Origin: Plicaturopsis crispa FD-325 SS-3
Taxonomy: Eukaryota > Basidiomycota > Agaricomycetes > Amylocorticiales > Amylocorticiaceae
Assembly: GCA_000827205.1 (NCBI GenBank)
Contig: KN832564.1
Span: 219,470-283,469 of the forward strand
Direction of reading: 5' to 3'
Length of the DNA: 64,000 bases
The position numbers and the translations under genes were made by a program. The notes beneath the pieces were generated by a model. The model searched no databases. It saw only the letters and a program-made list of their open reading frames with translations, and had not been told where the DNA came from. This document shows positions 1 through 11,572 of this stretch, in pieces. Numbering within the stretch: position 1 is the first letter of the stretch; each line of letters starts with the position of its first letter.

Positions 1-2614
1 AAGTGAGTCCCGACGATGCGTATCTGACTATCACGAACGGAAGAGACGTACCTTCATCAAAGCCTTCTTGATGTTATCAGCCTCCGCAGGCGACACTCGG
101 ACGCGCTGCGCAGCTTGGGCGTTAAGGACGACGAACGCCAACGGGACCTCTCCACTGTAATCGTCCGGGACGCCGACCACGCAGGTGTCTGCTACGTCCG
201 GGTGCCCGAGAAGGAATCCCTCGAGCTCCGCGGGGGCAACTTGGAAGCCGCGGACTGTAATGAAGAAAAATTTAAGTGACTATTGGGGCGAGGTATTCAT
301 GCCAAGGAACACACCTTTCATGATCTCCTTCAGGCGGTCGACGATAAACAAGTCGCCATCCCGGTTGATGATGACTTCGTCGCCTGTCTTGACCCACCTT
401 TCGTATGCATTCATAAGTGGCGGCTTGAAGAATAGCAGACGGCCCTGCTTACCCGTCTACAAAGGTCTCCTTCGTGCTAGGAACAGATCAGTCCTGGTGT
501 TGCATGCACACAGAAAATGGCGTGCCATGCACTCACGCCTCAGCGTTGTTGGCGTACCCCAGCGCCATAGACGGTCCGCGAACAACTAATTCCCCGGGTT
601 CATCCACACCAGCTAAGCTCCCGTCTGGCTTAACCACGCGCACGACGGTACCAGGGATGATTTGTCCTGCACTCCCCACCGTCGCGTGCTTCTTTGAGAC
701 GGGCATCATGCAGACGGTCGTGCAAGTCTCCGTAAGACCTGTGGCCAGATTGCGGTTCAGCTTGATTCATCAGTTGACCAAGGGGGATGCGTGCGACGTA
801 CCGTATCCCTGTCCCAAGTGTGCATGTGGGAACTTCTTCCGCAAGAGCTCGTACACCTCACCCGTTAGAGGTGCAGCGCCGAACATTGCTACCCGCACGC
901 TCGATAGATCGTATTTATTAGCATCCGGGTGCTGTACGAAGGCATTCGAAGTTAGACCTGGGCGGACCGTCCAGGTAAGTGTGCGCTCGACGTACCTTGC
1001 ACAACAGTACTGCTTGCGGAGGGACCAAGCTGCGGTCATTGACGTTAGAACAATCGAGAGGCACAGCAACTAGCCGCAATGTTGGAATTCAAGGCAAGGA
1101 GGAGGATGGACTCACGGAAGGAAGTTGATGCGATAGCGCTCAATGCTCTGCAGCATCTTCGTGAAATTAAATTTTGGGACAACCACCAGAGTCATCTATA
1201 AATCAATGCCGCGGTCAAAGGTCAGACGACTGAGTACATTGATATCACGGAACCACGGGAACTGACTGACAGCGCAGTAGATCATGTTGTGTAACTGTAG
1301 TACCGGAAGGATGAGCTTACACAGGTTATATATTGGAAAAAAATGAGACGTACGATAACCACCAGACCATATATATCTGGTTGTTATAAGTTGACGCTCT
1401 CCTGAAGCGAGGAACTTGTGCGGAACTCACGAAAGAATGGCAGAACTATTGCCTCGTCAGTGGGGCGAATATCACGAGACCGAGAACGAAAGCCACACAC
1501 CAGAAAGAACAACGTCGCCAGGCCTATACCGCTGCTCCTCCCACGGTGCGTAATTAGTATTAACTTTATTATGAACAGCCATCTGTATGATGTTCGCGAT
1601 TGGGGAATAATGGGGTATCGCTACGGCCTACATGGTCAAATCAGTCAGTGGACATGCTCTGGAGGTTACCGCGGCGACTAACCTTGGGACGCCCCGTCGT
1701 CCCGCTGGAGAAGCTTAGGAAAGCAAGCTTCGTCTTTGCCTCACCAGGTGCCAGCCGTCTCTCCACGAAGCTGGTGGGTTGGCTTAAGCCATACGCAACC
1801 AGATCATTCACCGTTGGATGCTTTTCGTGCGCTGTACGGGCCAAGGGAGGCTTCGGTGACGCGTTATCGAGTGCGACAGCCGGCACATCGAACAACACAA
1901 TCCTGTCGGGTGGGATCCCAGCCGAGAGAACGACCGGGAGCGCGGCAGGTACTGTGAATGTCAGGACCGCATGTGTTGCTTCAGCTTGGTAGCTGAGCTC
2001 CGAGGTCGTGTATGTGGGGTTTGCGCCACTAAATACATATGTGAGTATCATCTACCCCGAGCGAGGTTGTAAAATCCACTTACGAGACAACGGCTCCCAG
2101 CCTGTGTGCCGCCCATATAGCGACTGGGTAATCTGCAATTGTGCGCACACGATTAAATAATGCGATAGAAAGCGAGGCGCGAATATGCCGCACCGACGTG
2201 GTTTGGGCTGAAAATGAGTACTGGGGCATTTGGTCAGTAAAGTGTTTAGGTTGACTAGGAGTAACCGTACCTGCATCATTCTCCTCTTGAAACAGAAATC
2301 GTTCAACTTCTTCGGCTCACAGAACAAAGGTCGTGTGTACTGACGAATATTAAATTTAACTTTCAACGCGTTCGCCAGGCCGGATGTCCGCGCGCGGAGC
2401 TGTCGCGCACTGTCAGCACCAAATCAAAATGTAACGCAACACAACTCACCTCCTCGAAACCGATCTTCCTCCCTGTATCGTCGTCAATCATCCAAGGTAT
2501 TGATCCGTTCCTCATTGGCCGAGTCGGGTGGTGTTCATCCAGAAAGAACTGGGCCAACGTCAGGTCATCCGGAATGGACGGCAGTGTGCCCGTCGTGCTG
2601 TGGAATTCCGACAT
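1..2614 (-). CDS. 4-coumarate-CoA ligase-like acyl-CoA synthetase (AMP-binding), 3' end cut by window
   Basis: Predicted to activate an aromatic or fatty carboxylic acid with ATP and join it to CoA. The ATG at 2614 starts MSEFHSTTG. Spliced exons give, in order: a nucleotide-domain lead ([15 protein letters not shown]), the P-loop-like [11 protein letters not shown] at about 1690, [52 protein letters not shown], the adenylate motif [33 protein letters not shown], and the C-terminal hinge [18 protein letters not shown]. The last exon runs to a donor near base 52, so the C-terminus with the catalytic lysine region lies to the left. There are about 14 short introns, with exons as small as 15 nt (2271-2285) and 27 nt (2194-2220). 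All splices I tested keep the frame, so the gene looks intact. The substrate cannot be read from sequence. It is divergent from the SET gene across about 600 bases. Confidence 0.88.
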
Positions 2615-3213
2615 GGCGCGAGGGGGGAGTCGAGATGGGTGAGAAACGAAAGGGCTGACGACCCTTCGCGCGTTTTTTAACATGTCCCATGTCCCAAGCT
2701 CCGAGGTCAGCCCCAGGGTCAAGCTGACACGGTAAACTTATGTCAGGAATAACACATCAGCTGGTTCGCTTTCCCCACGCGGCGTCGTTCGATTTCTCTC
2801 GTGTTTTGGTGAGTGTGCGACACGTCGGCAATGCGCAGATATTCTCAAGTACTCGCATTGTATTTGTAGGGCGACTGTCGCGCTCGAATGGCAAGAAGAG
2901 CACTGCAATCGACGGTGGCATGACTGGTGGAAGGAAGAGAACTGGGTCTTGCTTGTCACAGGATTTATTTTGCCACGCGAGCGATCCGGCTCCGAGCGAT
3001 TGCAGAACAAAATCCGTTTGCTTTTCCACTGACGTTCGTCTGCTGCAGACACGCAAACCTGCTTGCATACACGGTCGCAGTGCACTGAGTACTAAGCTGT
3101 GTGGGTTCGGTATGTATGCCCATGGGTTGCAATGGTCGCTAATCCACTTGGTTCAGTAGACTTGTAATTTTGAAACAGCTATTCGCTGATAGCAGCTTAA
3201 AGTGCTTGCAAAG
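2615..3213. other. Divergent intergenic promoter region
   Basis: About 600 bases between the starts of the AMP-binding enzyme (leftward) and the SET-domain gene (rightward). It presumably holds both promoters. Open frames here lack coding-like composition or family motifs, and no clear TATA box stands out. Confidence 0.5.
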
Positions 3214-4702
3214 ATGAGCGAGCAGACGGACCCGGTGTCCCCGCCAGATGGCCTCAAGACATGGCTACAGACGCACGGGGGGCACTTCGACTCGCGAGTG
3301 GAGTTTTTCCCAGGTCAGCTTCCTCTGATTTTTCTCCGTCAACCTAAGCATGTGCTGATAAGCTAGCGCTACGATAGGTCCGTCCGGGTTCTCCGTCGTC
3401 GCGAAAGACGCACTCCCGCCCGACACGACCGTCGTTTCATGTCCTTTTTCGCTCGCTGTTACGCCTGAGCATGCCCGCGCAGCACTGCGCGGTATTTTAG
3501 GACAAGTAGGCGCTCAAGACATCGACCAATGGTCAGAGAGACAGCTCGTGTGCACCTACCTTGTTCTACATTGGATCATTGAATCTGACCCCAGGTATGT
3601 TTTCGGAGAAATCTTGCCAAAGTGTCACCCAGAAAATATTTTTTCAGCGTGTCACCGCATCTAATTCACTTACCATACCTCAATACTTTACCCCATCCCT
3701 CGAAGCTCCGCACCCCGCTCCATTTCACAGCGGCAGAGCTTGGGGCATTCAAAGGATCGAATATCTACGGTGCGACAATCGACCGTCAAAACGAGTGGAA
3801 ACAAGAGTGGCAGCGCTGCCGTGATAGCATCGCGTCTGCAAACTCGAGATGGGGCGAGGACTACACCTGGTAAGCGTGTGTCCAATGTCCAATATTCGTG
3901 CTCGTCGACGAGAATTATGTTAAACGATGCGCTTCCAGGGAACACTATCTCACAACTGCAACATATCTGTCCTCGCGAGCATTTCCGTCCACGCTCCTCT
4001 CCTCCACACCTTCACTGATCACCACAGAGACCTCCCACCCCATCCTACTCCCCGGCGTCGACGCACTAAACCACGCACGCGGTACACCCGTATCCTGGGC
4101 TGTCTCCCATCCCGATACCAATGCCGCATCGACACCGCAGGTCTCGCTCATTCTCCACACGCCTACCGCGCCCGGCCAGGAGCTCTTCAACAACTATGGC
4201 GCGAAGCCAAACGCCGAGCTCATCCTCGGATACGGCTTCTCCCTGCCTTCCAACCCCGACGACACGATCGTGCTGCAGGTCGGCGGCGTCGGCGGCTCGC
4301 GCACGAAGCGCGAGGTCGGCAGGGGCGCGCGCGGCGCGGACGCGATATGGGACGAGGTGCTGCGGCTCGTAGCTGGCGATGTAGATGCGGCTGAAATAAC
4401 GTGGGAGGACGAGCTGGATGCGGCCGGCGCGCTGGGCGAGATGGTGCAGACTTCGCTGGACCGGCTGCCCGCGGCGCCGGCGCCGGAGATGCGTGAGGAG
4501 GTGCGCACGATGTGGGAGCATTACCTAGAAGGTAGGCTGCGCGTTTTCTCTGGATAGGGTATTCCGGAGCTTACGACGCTTTGATTTGCAAGGCCAACGC
4601 GCGATATTAGAGTCCATCCTTGAATTTTCCAGTGCAAAGGAGCAGGCTGCGATTGCGCGCGCAAAGGAAGAAGGCGTGGATGTCGTCTTGGAAGACGAGT
4701 GA
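3214..4702 (+). CDS. SET-domain lysine methyltransferase (SETD6/Rkm-like)
   Basis: Predicted S-adenosylmethionine-dependent protein lysine methyltransferase of the non-histone SET group (the yeast Rkm and SETD6 type). It begins MSEQTDPVSPPDGLKTWL. Downstream exons give a split SET domain: GFSVVAKDALPPDTTVVSC at the N-terminal SET edge, then PYLNTLP, the inserted helical part with LKTPL-like, NIYGAT and WKQEWQ segments, the core LLPGVDALNHARGTPVSW with the NH pair that contacts cofactor, and GQELFNNYGAKPNAELILGYGF with the tyrosine-rich active-site strand. A C-terminal helical substrate domain follows. The last exon, after an intron at about 4533-4590, ends with EEGVDVVLEDE and the stop at 4700-4702. 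About five introns. It converges on the amidohydrolase gene with only 81 bases between stops. Ribosomal-protein or other substrates cannot be distinguished. Confidence 0.85.
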
Positions 4703-4783
4703 TGTACACTGTACAGTGTCAACGTTGGGGTATATGATTGTATTTCTTGTGCGCTTCGTGTTGTAGTATACATATACACCCTG

Positions 4784-6336
4784 CTATACAGAAATGATCT
4801 TGAATAATTTTGCCAGTCGATCTGCGAATTTGCACTGTGAATATGTCTAACATCTGAGCTATGGGTCGCTTACCTCCACTCCCGTCTAAGATGGGCTCCA
4901 ACCCCAGATTATACACCCTATTGGCGTTATGGAATAATGCGTTCTTCACCGTGGATATAGCTTGCCTTTCTGTCATCTCGCCGCGCGTGACGAAATCGTT
5001 CAATACCTGCGACCGTGGATCAATGGGTACGCGAATGCGTTTGAACACGTCCGGCCTGGAGACGCACCTCGTATAGTGCATGCCGCGCTTGAACACTCCC
5101 GAGATAATACGATTCAGGCCACCAATGCCCATCAGCTATAACGCGTCAGAATGGCGCCCAGGCTTCGGAAAATGAGAGAACGCATACTTGACCACATGAT
5201 CTTATTTGTCGGCGCTAACTCGAGAACCTGGCGTATGATGCTCCTCTGGCCATCCGCGCTCACAAAAGGGAAGACCTCGCCAAAGTCGAGAAACACGTTT
5301 TTGTACATCGCAGTCAGATAGCCCGCCTCGCGGGTGAACGGGTAGCTCGAGTGCAGGAGTACGAATTTCGTTTTGGGGAACGCTTCGATGAGAGGCTGCA
5401 TGTGTGAGGGAGAGGATAGGGACAGCCTGATGTCAGAGTCACCGAGGCCCGTGTGAAATTGGACTGCCAATGGATCGTTAACATGACAAAAGGTAAATGT
5501 TTAGGAGAGATTTACTCGGTTTATTGCACTCTGCCGCTATTCCCAGTGCGACACGCACGATGTGATCATTCAAATGCTTCTCCGCCAGCCGAAATGGCGA
5601 GCGATCTCCAACTTCTTTCGCCGTTATATACTGTATCACCGCTGTAAAGAAATCCTTCTGTAGGTCCTCGGGGGTGCAGGACAACTCGATGTCGAGTCCC
5701 GTCCTGTAGCATGCGATGGACTTGAAACCAACGACTTCAGGATCAGAGGCGCTCTTCTGAAGCTCTTCTGTGAGTTGCTCGAGGAAGTTGTTGCAAACAG
5801 TTTGCAGGGTATATTCCACAGTGTTCAGGTGGAACGGAAAGATACGCTGTGGCGAATATTATTACACAAGTATATCCAGTGATATCGGCACCGGCACGTA
5901 CCTGTGCAACTTCCTCAATTCGCACCAGACGCTTCGTCGGGCTCTGCGTCAACGAGTCGTGCCATCGATATTCCGCCGCAAGGCCGCGCGTACCGAACCC
6001 ATCGTCGATGAATATGCACTGTATCCTCGATTCCCGGCCAAAACACATCTTGCACAGATCGGCGTAGCCTATCTTTTCTCGCGCGGCCTTGACAGCGTCC
6101 CAAGTCGCCTCCGACTCGTCTACGCCGTACAGCTTCGCGAGCGCGGCGGTCGCGCGGAAGCATGCGAGCGTGTGCGGGGCGTCTTGTGTAAGTGCATCGC
6201 CTTCAGCTTCGGATATGAGGCCCTCGAAGGGAAGAGCTGAGCGATTGTTCGGAGAGAGGAGCGCATGGGCGTGGTTATCGATGGCGGGGTAGCTGTAACA
6301 GACACTCTTGAGACTGTCAGCGTTGGAAACAGCCAT
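4784..6336 (-). CDS. FluG N-terminal-type amidohydrolase (amidohydrolase 2 family)
   Basis: A metal-dependent hydrolase-fold protein matching the N-terminal half of FluG and nodulin/GlnA-like fusions, here without a glutamine synthetase domain. The ATG at 6336 begins MAVSNADSLKS. IDNHAHALL at residues 19-27 supplies the HxH metal motif. Later exons give NKPIQFHTGLGDSDIRL, FVLLHSSYPFTREAGYL, VFLDFGEVFPFVS, and the diagnostic WSTDGHWWPESYYLGS spliced across an intron near 5140-5190. RLAKLFKIISV forms the final exon, with the stop at 4784-4786. Five short introns are supported, all phase-consistent. In aspergilli FluG is a developmental (sporulation) regulator, but stand-alone N-domain proteins in basidiomycetes are of unknown substrate, so no role in development is claimed. 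The 3' end abuts the convergent SET gene. Confidence 0.86.
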
Positions 6337-6667
6337 GGTCAAGAAGGCGGCGCGGCCTTCAGGCCCCTGAGTTATCGTGCTTCCGCTTTCGGAAGCGAAC
6401 CGGTTCGCGTCAGTCTGTCGCGCCTGATATCGCGGTGTGGCTACTTCCAGGAGAGCGCGGAGAGAAACACCATAACGCGTTCTATTAGCTTCATTACAGC
6501 AGGGTATAGCATTCGTGGAGGGTGCGTAAGTTGACACGGTGGAGTCTGAGGGCGATATGCGCCCGCGACGCGTAACTGCCTCTTCACCAATTTAAAGCTG
6601 AAGATGTCTTTCAATAATCGTTCGAGGCAATATGAAAACACAAAACGCACCAGCATGCTGTTGATAT

Positions 6668-7896
6668 TCACAGAATACTCGTAGCCGCTGGTAGAGTCAA
6701 CATCTCTCCCAAATCAGCCCATGATTGGACTTTCTGCGCGCGCCAGTTGTCCTTCATCTTCTTGTCGCAAGAGGAGCACATGGACCTGCCCGCGATTTTA
6801 CGCCACTCCTTCTCGATCAAATCGTCAAGAACCGAGAAGACGTCGTACCTCCTACAGTTTAACCAGTCGGCCTTTCGGCGTTGTCTCGTCCACACCACAG
6901 CGTTGTCGCTCCCAGATGAGCACCCGATGGCACAGTTCTGGATGGGCGGATCCTCCGAGACAAGCGTAGTCCCCGCGCTATCGAAGTGCTCGCGGATTTT
7001 TGCAAGCATGAGTATATCGCCTGCGCGCAGCAACGCCTCCGTAGGAACGGCCTTACTGGTGACGCCCCGGAGTGATTATATCAATTTATCGGCGTGTCCA
7101 ATCTTTGACCGATAGGACTCACCATCCTTTAAGCTGTCCAAGCTCTTGAAGCCTTTTGTGCGTACAAGTTCATATGCCGCTCTTTGTACGACCTGCGGTA
7201 CCCCGTATGCCCTTGCTGTGTGTAATACCTCTGCGGCATGGGTGGGACGTTGTTGGAACGTACTGGAATTAAACCGAGATTCTAGGGTTCGCACCATAGC
7301 CGCACGGTAGTTGTGGAATTCGAGTTGGTGGGCGGCCCTGAGGATCATGCACGCGAGGGAGTTGTTTGGATAGTCGTTGGTCGGCATGAACATGCTAACG
7401 GAATCAGGGGTCAGTGTTTCTCGTGCTGTGGGTCATGGTGTATGCCACGTACATCGCGCCGTCCAACGCTTTCAGTAGGTCCTTGAGGTCCGCCGATGAC
7501 ACCCCGGAGATTTTATAGTGGGAATGTCTCGACGACTCCGAACATATCTATTTTATCTCCGTATTTTCCAGTAAAAGCGTCCTTGAAAACAACGGACTCC
7601 TCTGCCAAACGCGACTTCAAAAACTTGAATCGAACGTTCTTTGCCTGTAACACGACAAATTCGGTAGCGGGCCACACATCGGGGTCGTTTTCCGCAGTGT
7701 CCTCCTCTTTGACATATTCTGTTTCGCGTGTCGCGGGAGGTTTCTTTGCGCGTTTCGGACGATATTCGCCAAGGTCATCTGGTGAAGGCGACCGTTTCGT
7801 GCCCGTAGCAGCAAGACGCGTCGACTGTCTCGGACGCGTCTGCGCTTTCTGGGGAAATCGTGAAGCCTGAGAAGCAGATGTTTCGTCCGGAGGCAC
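6668..7896 (-). CDS. BTB/POZ-domain protein, copy A (5' end unresolved; possibly broken)
   Basis: A close paralogue of the BTB gene on the opposite side. A basic N-terminus (RLAATGTKRSPSPDD, RPKRAKK) is followed by the BTB strand DVWPATEFVVLQAKNVRFKFLKSRLAEES (shown here only as a landmark), then YKISGVSSADLKDLLKAL. After introns come the BTB-end helices LACMILRAAHQLEFHNYRA and HAAEVLHTARAYGVPQVVQ. The C-terminal region has a CSSC pair and ends ATSIL with the stop at 6668. Two oddities: no in-frame ATG precedes the first recognisable coding segment (the first open codon at 7896 is GTG), and near 7511-7520 the frame of VETFPL does not continue into YKISG, with no plausible intron between. By alignment with copy B about two bases are missing. 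It is either a decaying copy, an unusual upstream exon, or an assembly error. Confidence 0.62.
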
Positions 7897-8205
7897 GTAG
7901 GACTTCTCGGCGGTGCGGAGGTACTAGCCTTGGGTACTGCAACCACAACGATTCTTCACAAGTTCGGGATAATGGCATGGCAGTCGGTGGTACTTACTGT
8001 ATAGCAACTGGAAGTCGGCCCCGGACGCGTGCCACCTCGCGTGCGCCGCCCGGATCAATTGGACGCGCCACGACTTCAACCTCCGAGCAGAGCTCACCTC
8101 TTTGAAGTGTTCAGGTTGTTCGGTGCTCACAAACCTCAGTTTCCTATAGGTCCGTATAATCAGTTTTTTGTTCCCAGCATTGTACTAATTGCGTAGGGCA
8201 TAGCC

Positions 8206-9393
8206 ATGGACTCCAGTCCATCCGTTGTGAAACGTTCCAATTCATCTGACGACTCGACGGAACCTCCTTCCAAACGGACCAAAGCCGTTCCGATGAGCAC
8301 TGGGGAATCTGTTCAGGATGAATCGGGGACTGCTGTCACGACCGACCCTGATTTTTGGCCATCGACAGAATTCGTCGTGGTCGAGGCCGAGCAGACGCGA
8401 TTCAAGCTCCTCAAGTCGCGTCTGTCCAAGGAGTCCGCGGTGTTCCGGGACGTGTTTGCTGGACAGGAGAGAAAACACGTCGAACATGTAGGCTCTACGG
8501 ACGGACTTGAGCTCTACCGAGTCACCGGTGTATCCAAAGACGACTTCAAGGCCTTGCTACTTGTGATGGAAAAGTCCCTGTCGGTTGCCCGACCTTTTTG
8601 TTGATTGATCTGTGCACTGACGACTTTCGCAGTGAATACATAAACGAGCGACCTGATAACACCCTGGCATGCTCGCTCCTGAGAGCATCGCATCACCTGG
8701 GGTTTGAGGAATACCGAGCATGGGTAATTGACATCCTGCAAGAGGAATACGTCTCTGTGTGTTTCGAGCACAGATACAGTCACGCTGCAGAGGTGCTCCA
8801 AGCTGCACGGACGTGTGACGCGCCGGAGCTAGTTCAGCGCGCCTACTATGAGCTCCTCAGAGAGGACGGGTTCGCTAGCCGAGACTCCAAGAAGGGCGGT
8901 AAGTCCTTCATTGCGATCATGCGTGCCAGAAAATAAAAACCCACTGCGCTATGTCATAGATGTCGTGCTACACAAGGCAGTACCCACAGAAAGCTTGCTT
9001 TCCTCCAAAGACATCGTTGAGATGACCAAAGTCCGTGAATGGCTAGCAGACGCCTGGATGGACATCATCCGTTCCCCACCAGCCCCGCCGTGCGATACCC
9101 CCATGCGAAGTATTGGTCCCAGCCCATGCGGCCGTTACGGTCGCGTCATATACTCTTCGTGCACCTCGCCAAGCAACGCTGCAGCATGGTCCCAGCACGT
9201 CTCGTCAAACAACTGGTCCAAGCAATCCTACAGGAGAGATCCTATACGCGGGCTGGATATCCTGATCGGCACGGCCTGGAACCTGGCCGAGGGCTGGAGG
9301 GTGTGCGGCAATTGCGAACGAGAGATTAAGCGTATCTGGCGCATGCGGCAACTGGAGCTTTGGGGGCTGCTGGGCGAGAAGGTCGGTCTGTAA
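8206..9393 (+). CDS. BTB/POZ-domain protein, copy B
   Basis: An intact BTB-domain protein. BTB domains mediate dimerisation and often dock substrates onto Cullin-3 ligases; the partner here is unknown. The ATG at 8206 starts MDSSPSVVKRSNSSDDS, a short acidic/serine lead with a basic PPSKRTK patch. The BTB core runs from DFWPSTEFVVVEAEQTRF through KESAVFRDVF and LYRVTGVSKDDF. Exon 2 starts at 8633 (EYINERPDNTLACSLLRASH). A second intron near 8900-8957 leads to VVLHKAVPTESLLSSKDIVEM and a C-terminal module with CGNCEREIKRIW. The stop is at 9391-9393. It is head-to-head with copy A, about 310 bases between the coding segments, and colinear with it along the whole length, including the cysteine pair near the C-terminus. 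Recent inverted duplication is the likely origin. Confidence 0.85.
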
Positions 9394-10031
9394 AGACTGA
9401 TCGATGTTGTCAGCTGGTGCGTTTCCCTTTATCAACTGTTATTGTACCTTTCAGCTGAAGATACCGTCGCAGGATCGTGATTATCCGTTTCATGCACTTC
9501 ATGCTATGTGTTATGAGGGCAATCCCACGTGGTTTTGTGACCGAGAACCGTCTTTCATGACCGTGGAATGCCTATCGGTGTCCGCTATGACGGAAAGACG
9601 TCTGAATCCACCATCTCCTTCGACATCCGGGTTTATAGTTGCTGTGTCACACGATGATACCCGCTGAGCTTACGACCTAGGCGCCTGCTATTTTCCCCCT
9701 CCCGATCTATCCCGAGGCTGCGCATGTCTCTGTTACTCTGTAAGAAATAGATATAGAAATGAAAGACATAGTTTTTGCGGCGCAGACGTCCGCACTTAAG
9801 CGTCGGGCGCGTCGCGATTTTCGCGTCGAAATGTCGAGATCACGGGCGCCAAAAAAGGCGAAAAAACCGCGAAAGTCAGCGGCGATTCCTGGGACGGTGC
9901 CGGGCATGGGTATTATCTCTTAGACCTGCACTGTGTTCCCCTCTGTTTCATATAGACCCACCGGCTCATTCAACGACGTCTAAAAGGACCCATTTCACGT
10001 TCAGCAGCCCCCGCGTTTGGGGGGCAGAGAC
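9394..10031. other. Intergenic region, no gene seen
   Basis: About 640 bases between the BTB gene and the mitochondrial carrier. Short open frames only, without family motifs or a convincing splice pattern. It presumably contains the BTB terminator and the carrier promoter. Confidence 0.5.
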
Positions 10032-11319
10032 ATGCAGCAGGACAAGCCGAAATGGAATGCAAACAGCATGATCGGTGAGCATTTCTGCCATACGCTCCCG
10101 ACTGGAGCCATGTGAAGTCTGAGCCGGTGCGTTTGCTGCTTGCTTTCAGCTGGCGCGGGTGGTGGTCTTGTCGCGAGTATCGCGACGTGTCCTTTGGATG
10201 TGGTGAAGACGAAACTGCAGGCGCAGAGGACTCCTGCAGGGCACCATGGGTACGAAGGCGTATTCGGTACGTGGACAGTGGACACCTCTAGGTCTCAGGG
10301 CGGGCTCATCAATTATGGCTGGGTGTCACTAGACATAGTCAAGTCCATCATCAAACACAACGGCGTCAGGGGGATGTATCGCGGGCTTGGTCCGACGATA
10401 CTCGGGTACCTTCCGACGTGGGCCATCTACTTTGCGGTCTACGACGGGATCAAAGACAAGTTCGGAGAGCCGCCACTTGGGACTGCTGTAGTCCGCGATC
10501 GCATATACCCTGCTGCGCAAGCCAAAGGATACCAACCGGTTATGCGCGAGCATCCATGGTCATTACATATCTTATCCGCTATGGCTGCCGGTGCAACAAG
10601 CACATTCTGTACAAATCCTCTCTGGGTAATCAAGACACGATTCATGGTGCGTCTCCACTCGTCCAGCAACGGCTCGCGAATGTAATATTATTCCGCTCGA
10701 CATTCAGACTCAGTCGCGGGACGAGGTCCGCTATCGACACACCATCGACGCCGCACTCACCATATACCGCGCAGAAGGCCTGCGAGCATTTTACCGCGGG
10801 CTCCTACCAAGTCTTCTTGGAATAACACACGTCGCCGTCCAGTTTCCCCTCTACGAGCAGCTAAAGCGCTGGGCCCGTACGTGATGTCCCACCACTATGT
10901 CGTCTCTCATTGACACCTTCATCCAGAGGGTCGCTCAGCCGAGCCGCTGCACAGCCAAACCATCCTGCTGTGCTCCGCCGTGGCGAAGATGACCGCCTCG
11001 CTGGCGACGTACCCGCACGAGGTGGTGCGCACGCGGCTGCAGACGCTGCGGCGGCCGCTCGCCAACGACGGCTCGTCCGACGGCATGGTGAAGGTCCATC
11101 CGCGCGAGGGCATCATCCGCACCACGAAGAAAATCATATACAAGGAGGGCTGGACGGGCTTATACCGGGGGCTGTCGATCAACCTCATTCGGACGGTGCC
11201 AAATAGCGCGGTGACGATGCTAACGTGAGCCTCGGCCGGATGCTTGTTACCCTTTGTTCTTACTGACAGTGGCATGTAGGTATGAGCTGCTGATGCGGAA
11301 TTTGGCACGACGGACATAG
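10032..11319 (+). CDS. ndt1: Mitochondrial carrier, NAD+/pyrimidine-nucleotide type (NDT1/YIA6-like)
   Basis: An inner-membrane solute carrier with three repeats of two helices. The ATG at 10032 begins MQQDKPKWNANSMI, then an intron, then AGAGGGLVASIATCPLDVVKTKLQ (repeat 1, PLDVVK signature). After a small intron comes GMYRGLGPTILGYLPTWA. Repeat 2 carries NPLWVIKTRFM, where a tryptophan replaces the usual acidic residue. That substitution is typical of the NAD+/pyrimidine/folate/FAD carrier branch. Then AFYRGLLPSLLGITHVAVQF. Repeat 3 carries YPHEVVRTRLQ and GLYRGLSINLIRTVPNSAVT. A final small exon gives YELLMRNLARRT with the stop at 11317-11319. The combination of the W signature with YPHE closely resembles yeast Yia6/Ndt1, so NAD+ import into mitochondria is the best guess; a pyrimidine nucleotide carrier (Rim2) is the main alternative. 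About five introns. Confidence 0.85.
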
Positions 11320-11572
11320 ATATCCGTATTACAGGGAGGACGCAGCACCTACACATTAGACCGCGATATCCCGATCTTTTGGCATGTACACTACATCCAC
11401 TAACTTGTTCTCTCGTACTGTGATAAACCCTACGATCCTTTTTTCTTTTCCTGCAAACCTGTACAAGAATATACCTTAGCTGTGAGCAGCACCAACATAA
11501 TAATGTTGCGATAGACATTTCATTCTGCGGAACTGGGGAGGTACATACTGAACTGCTTTGCTCGTAACGGTC

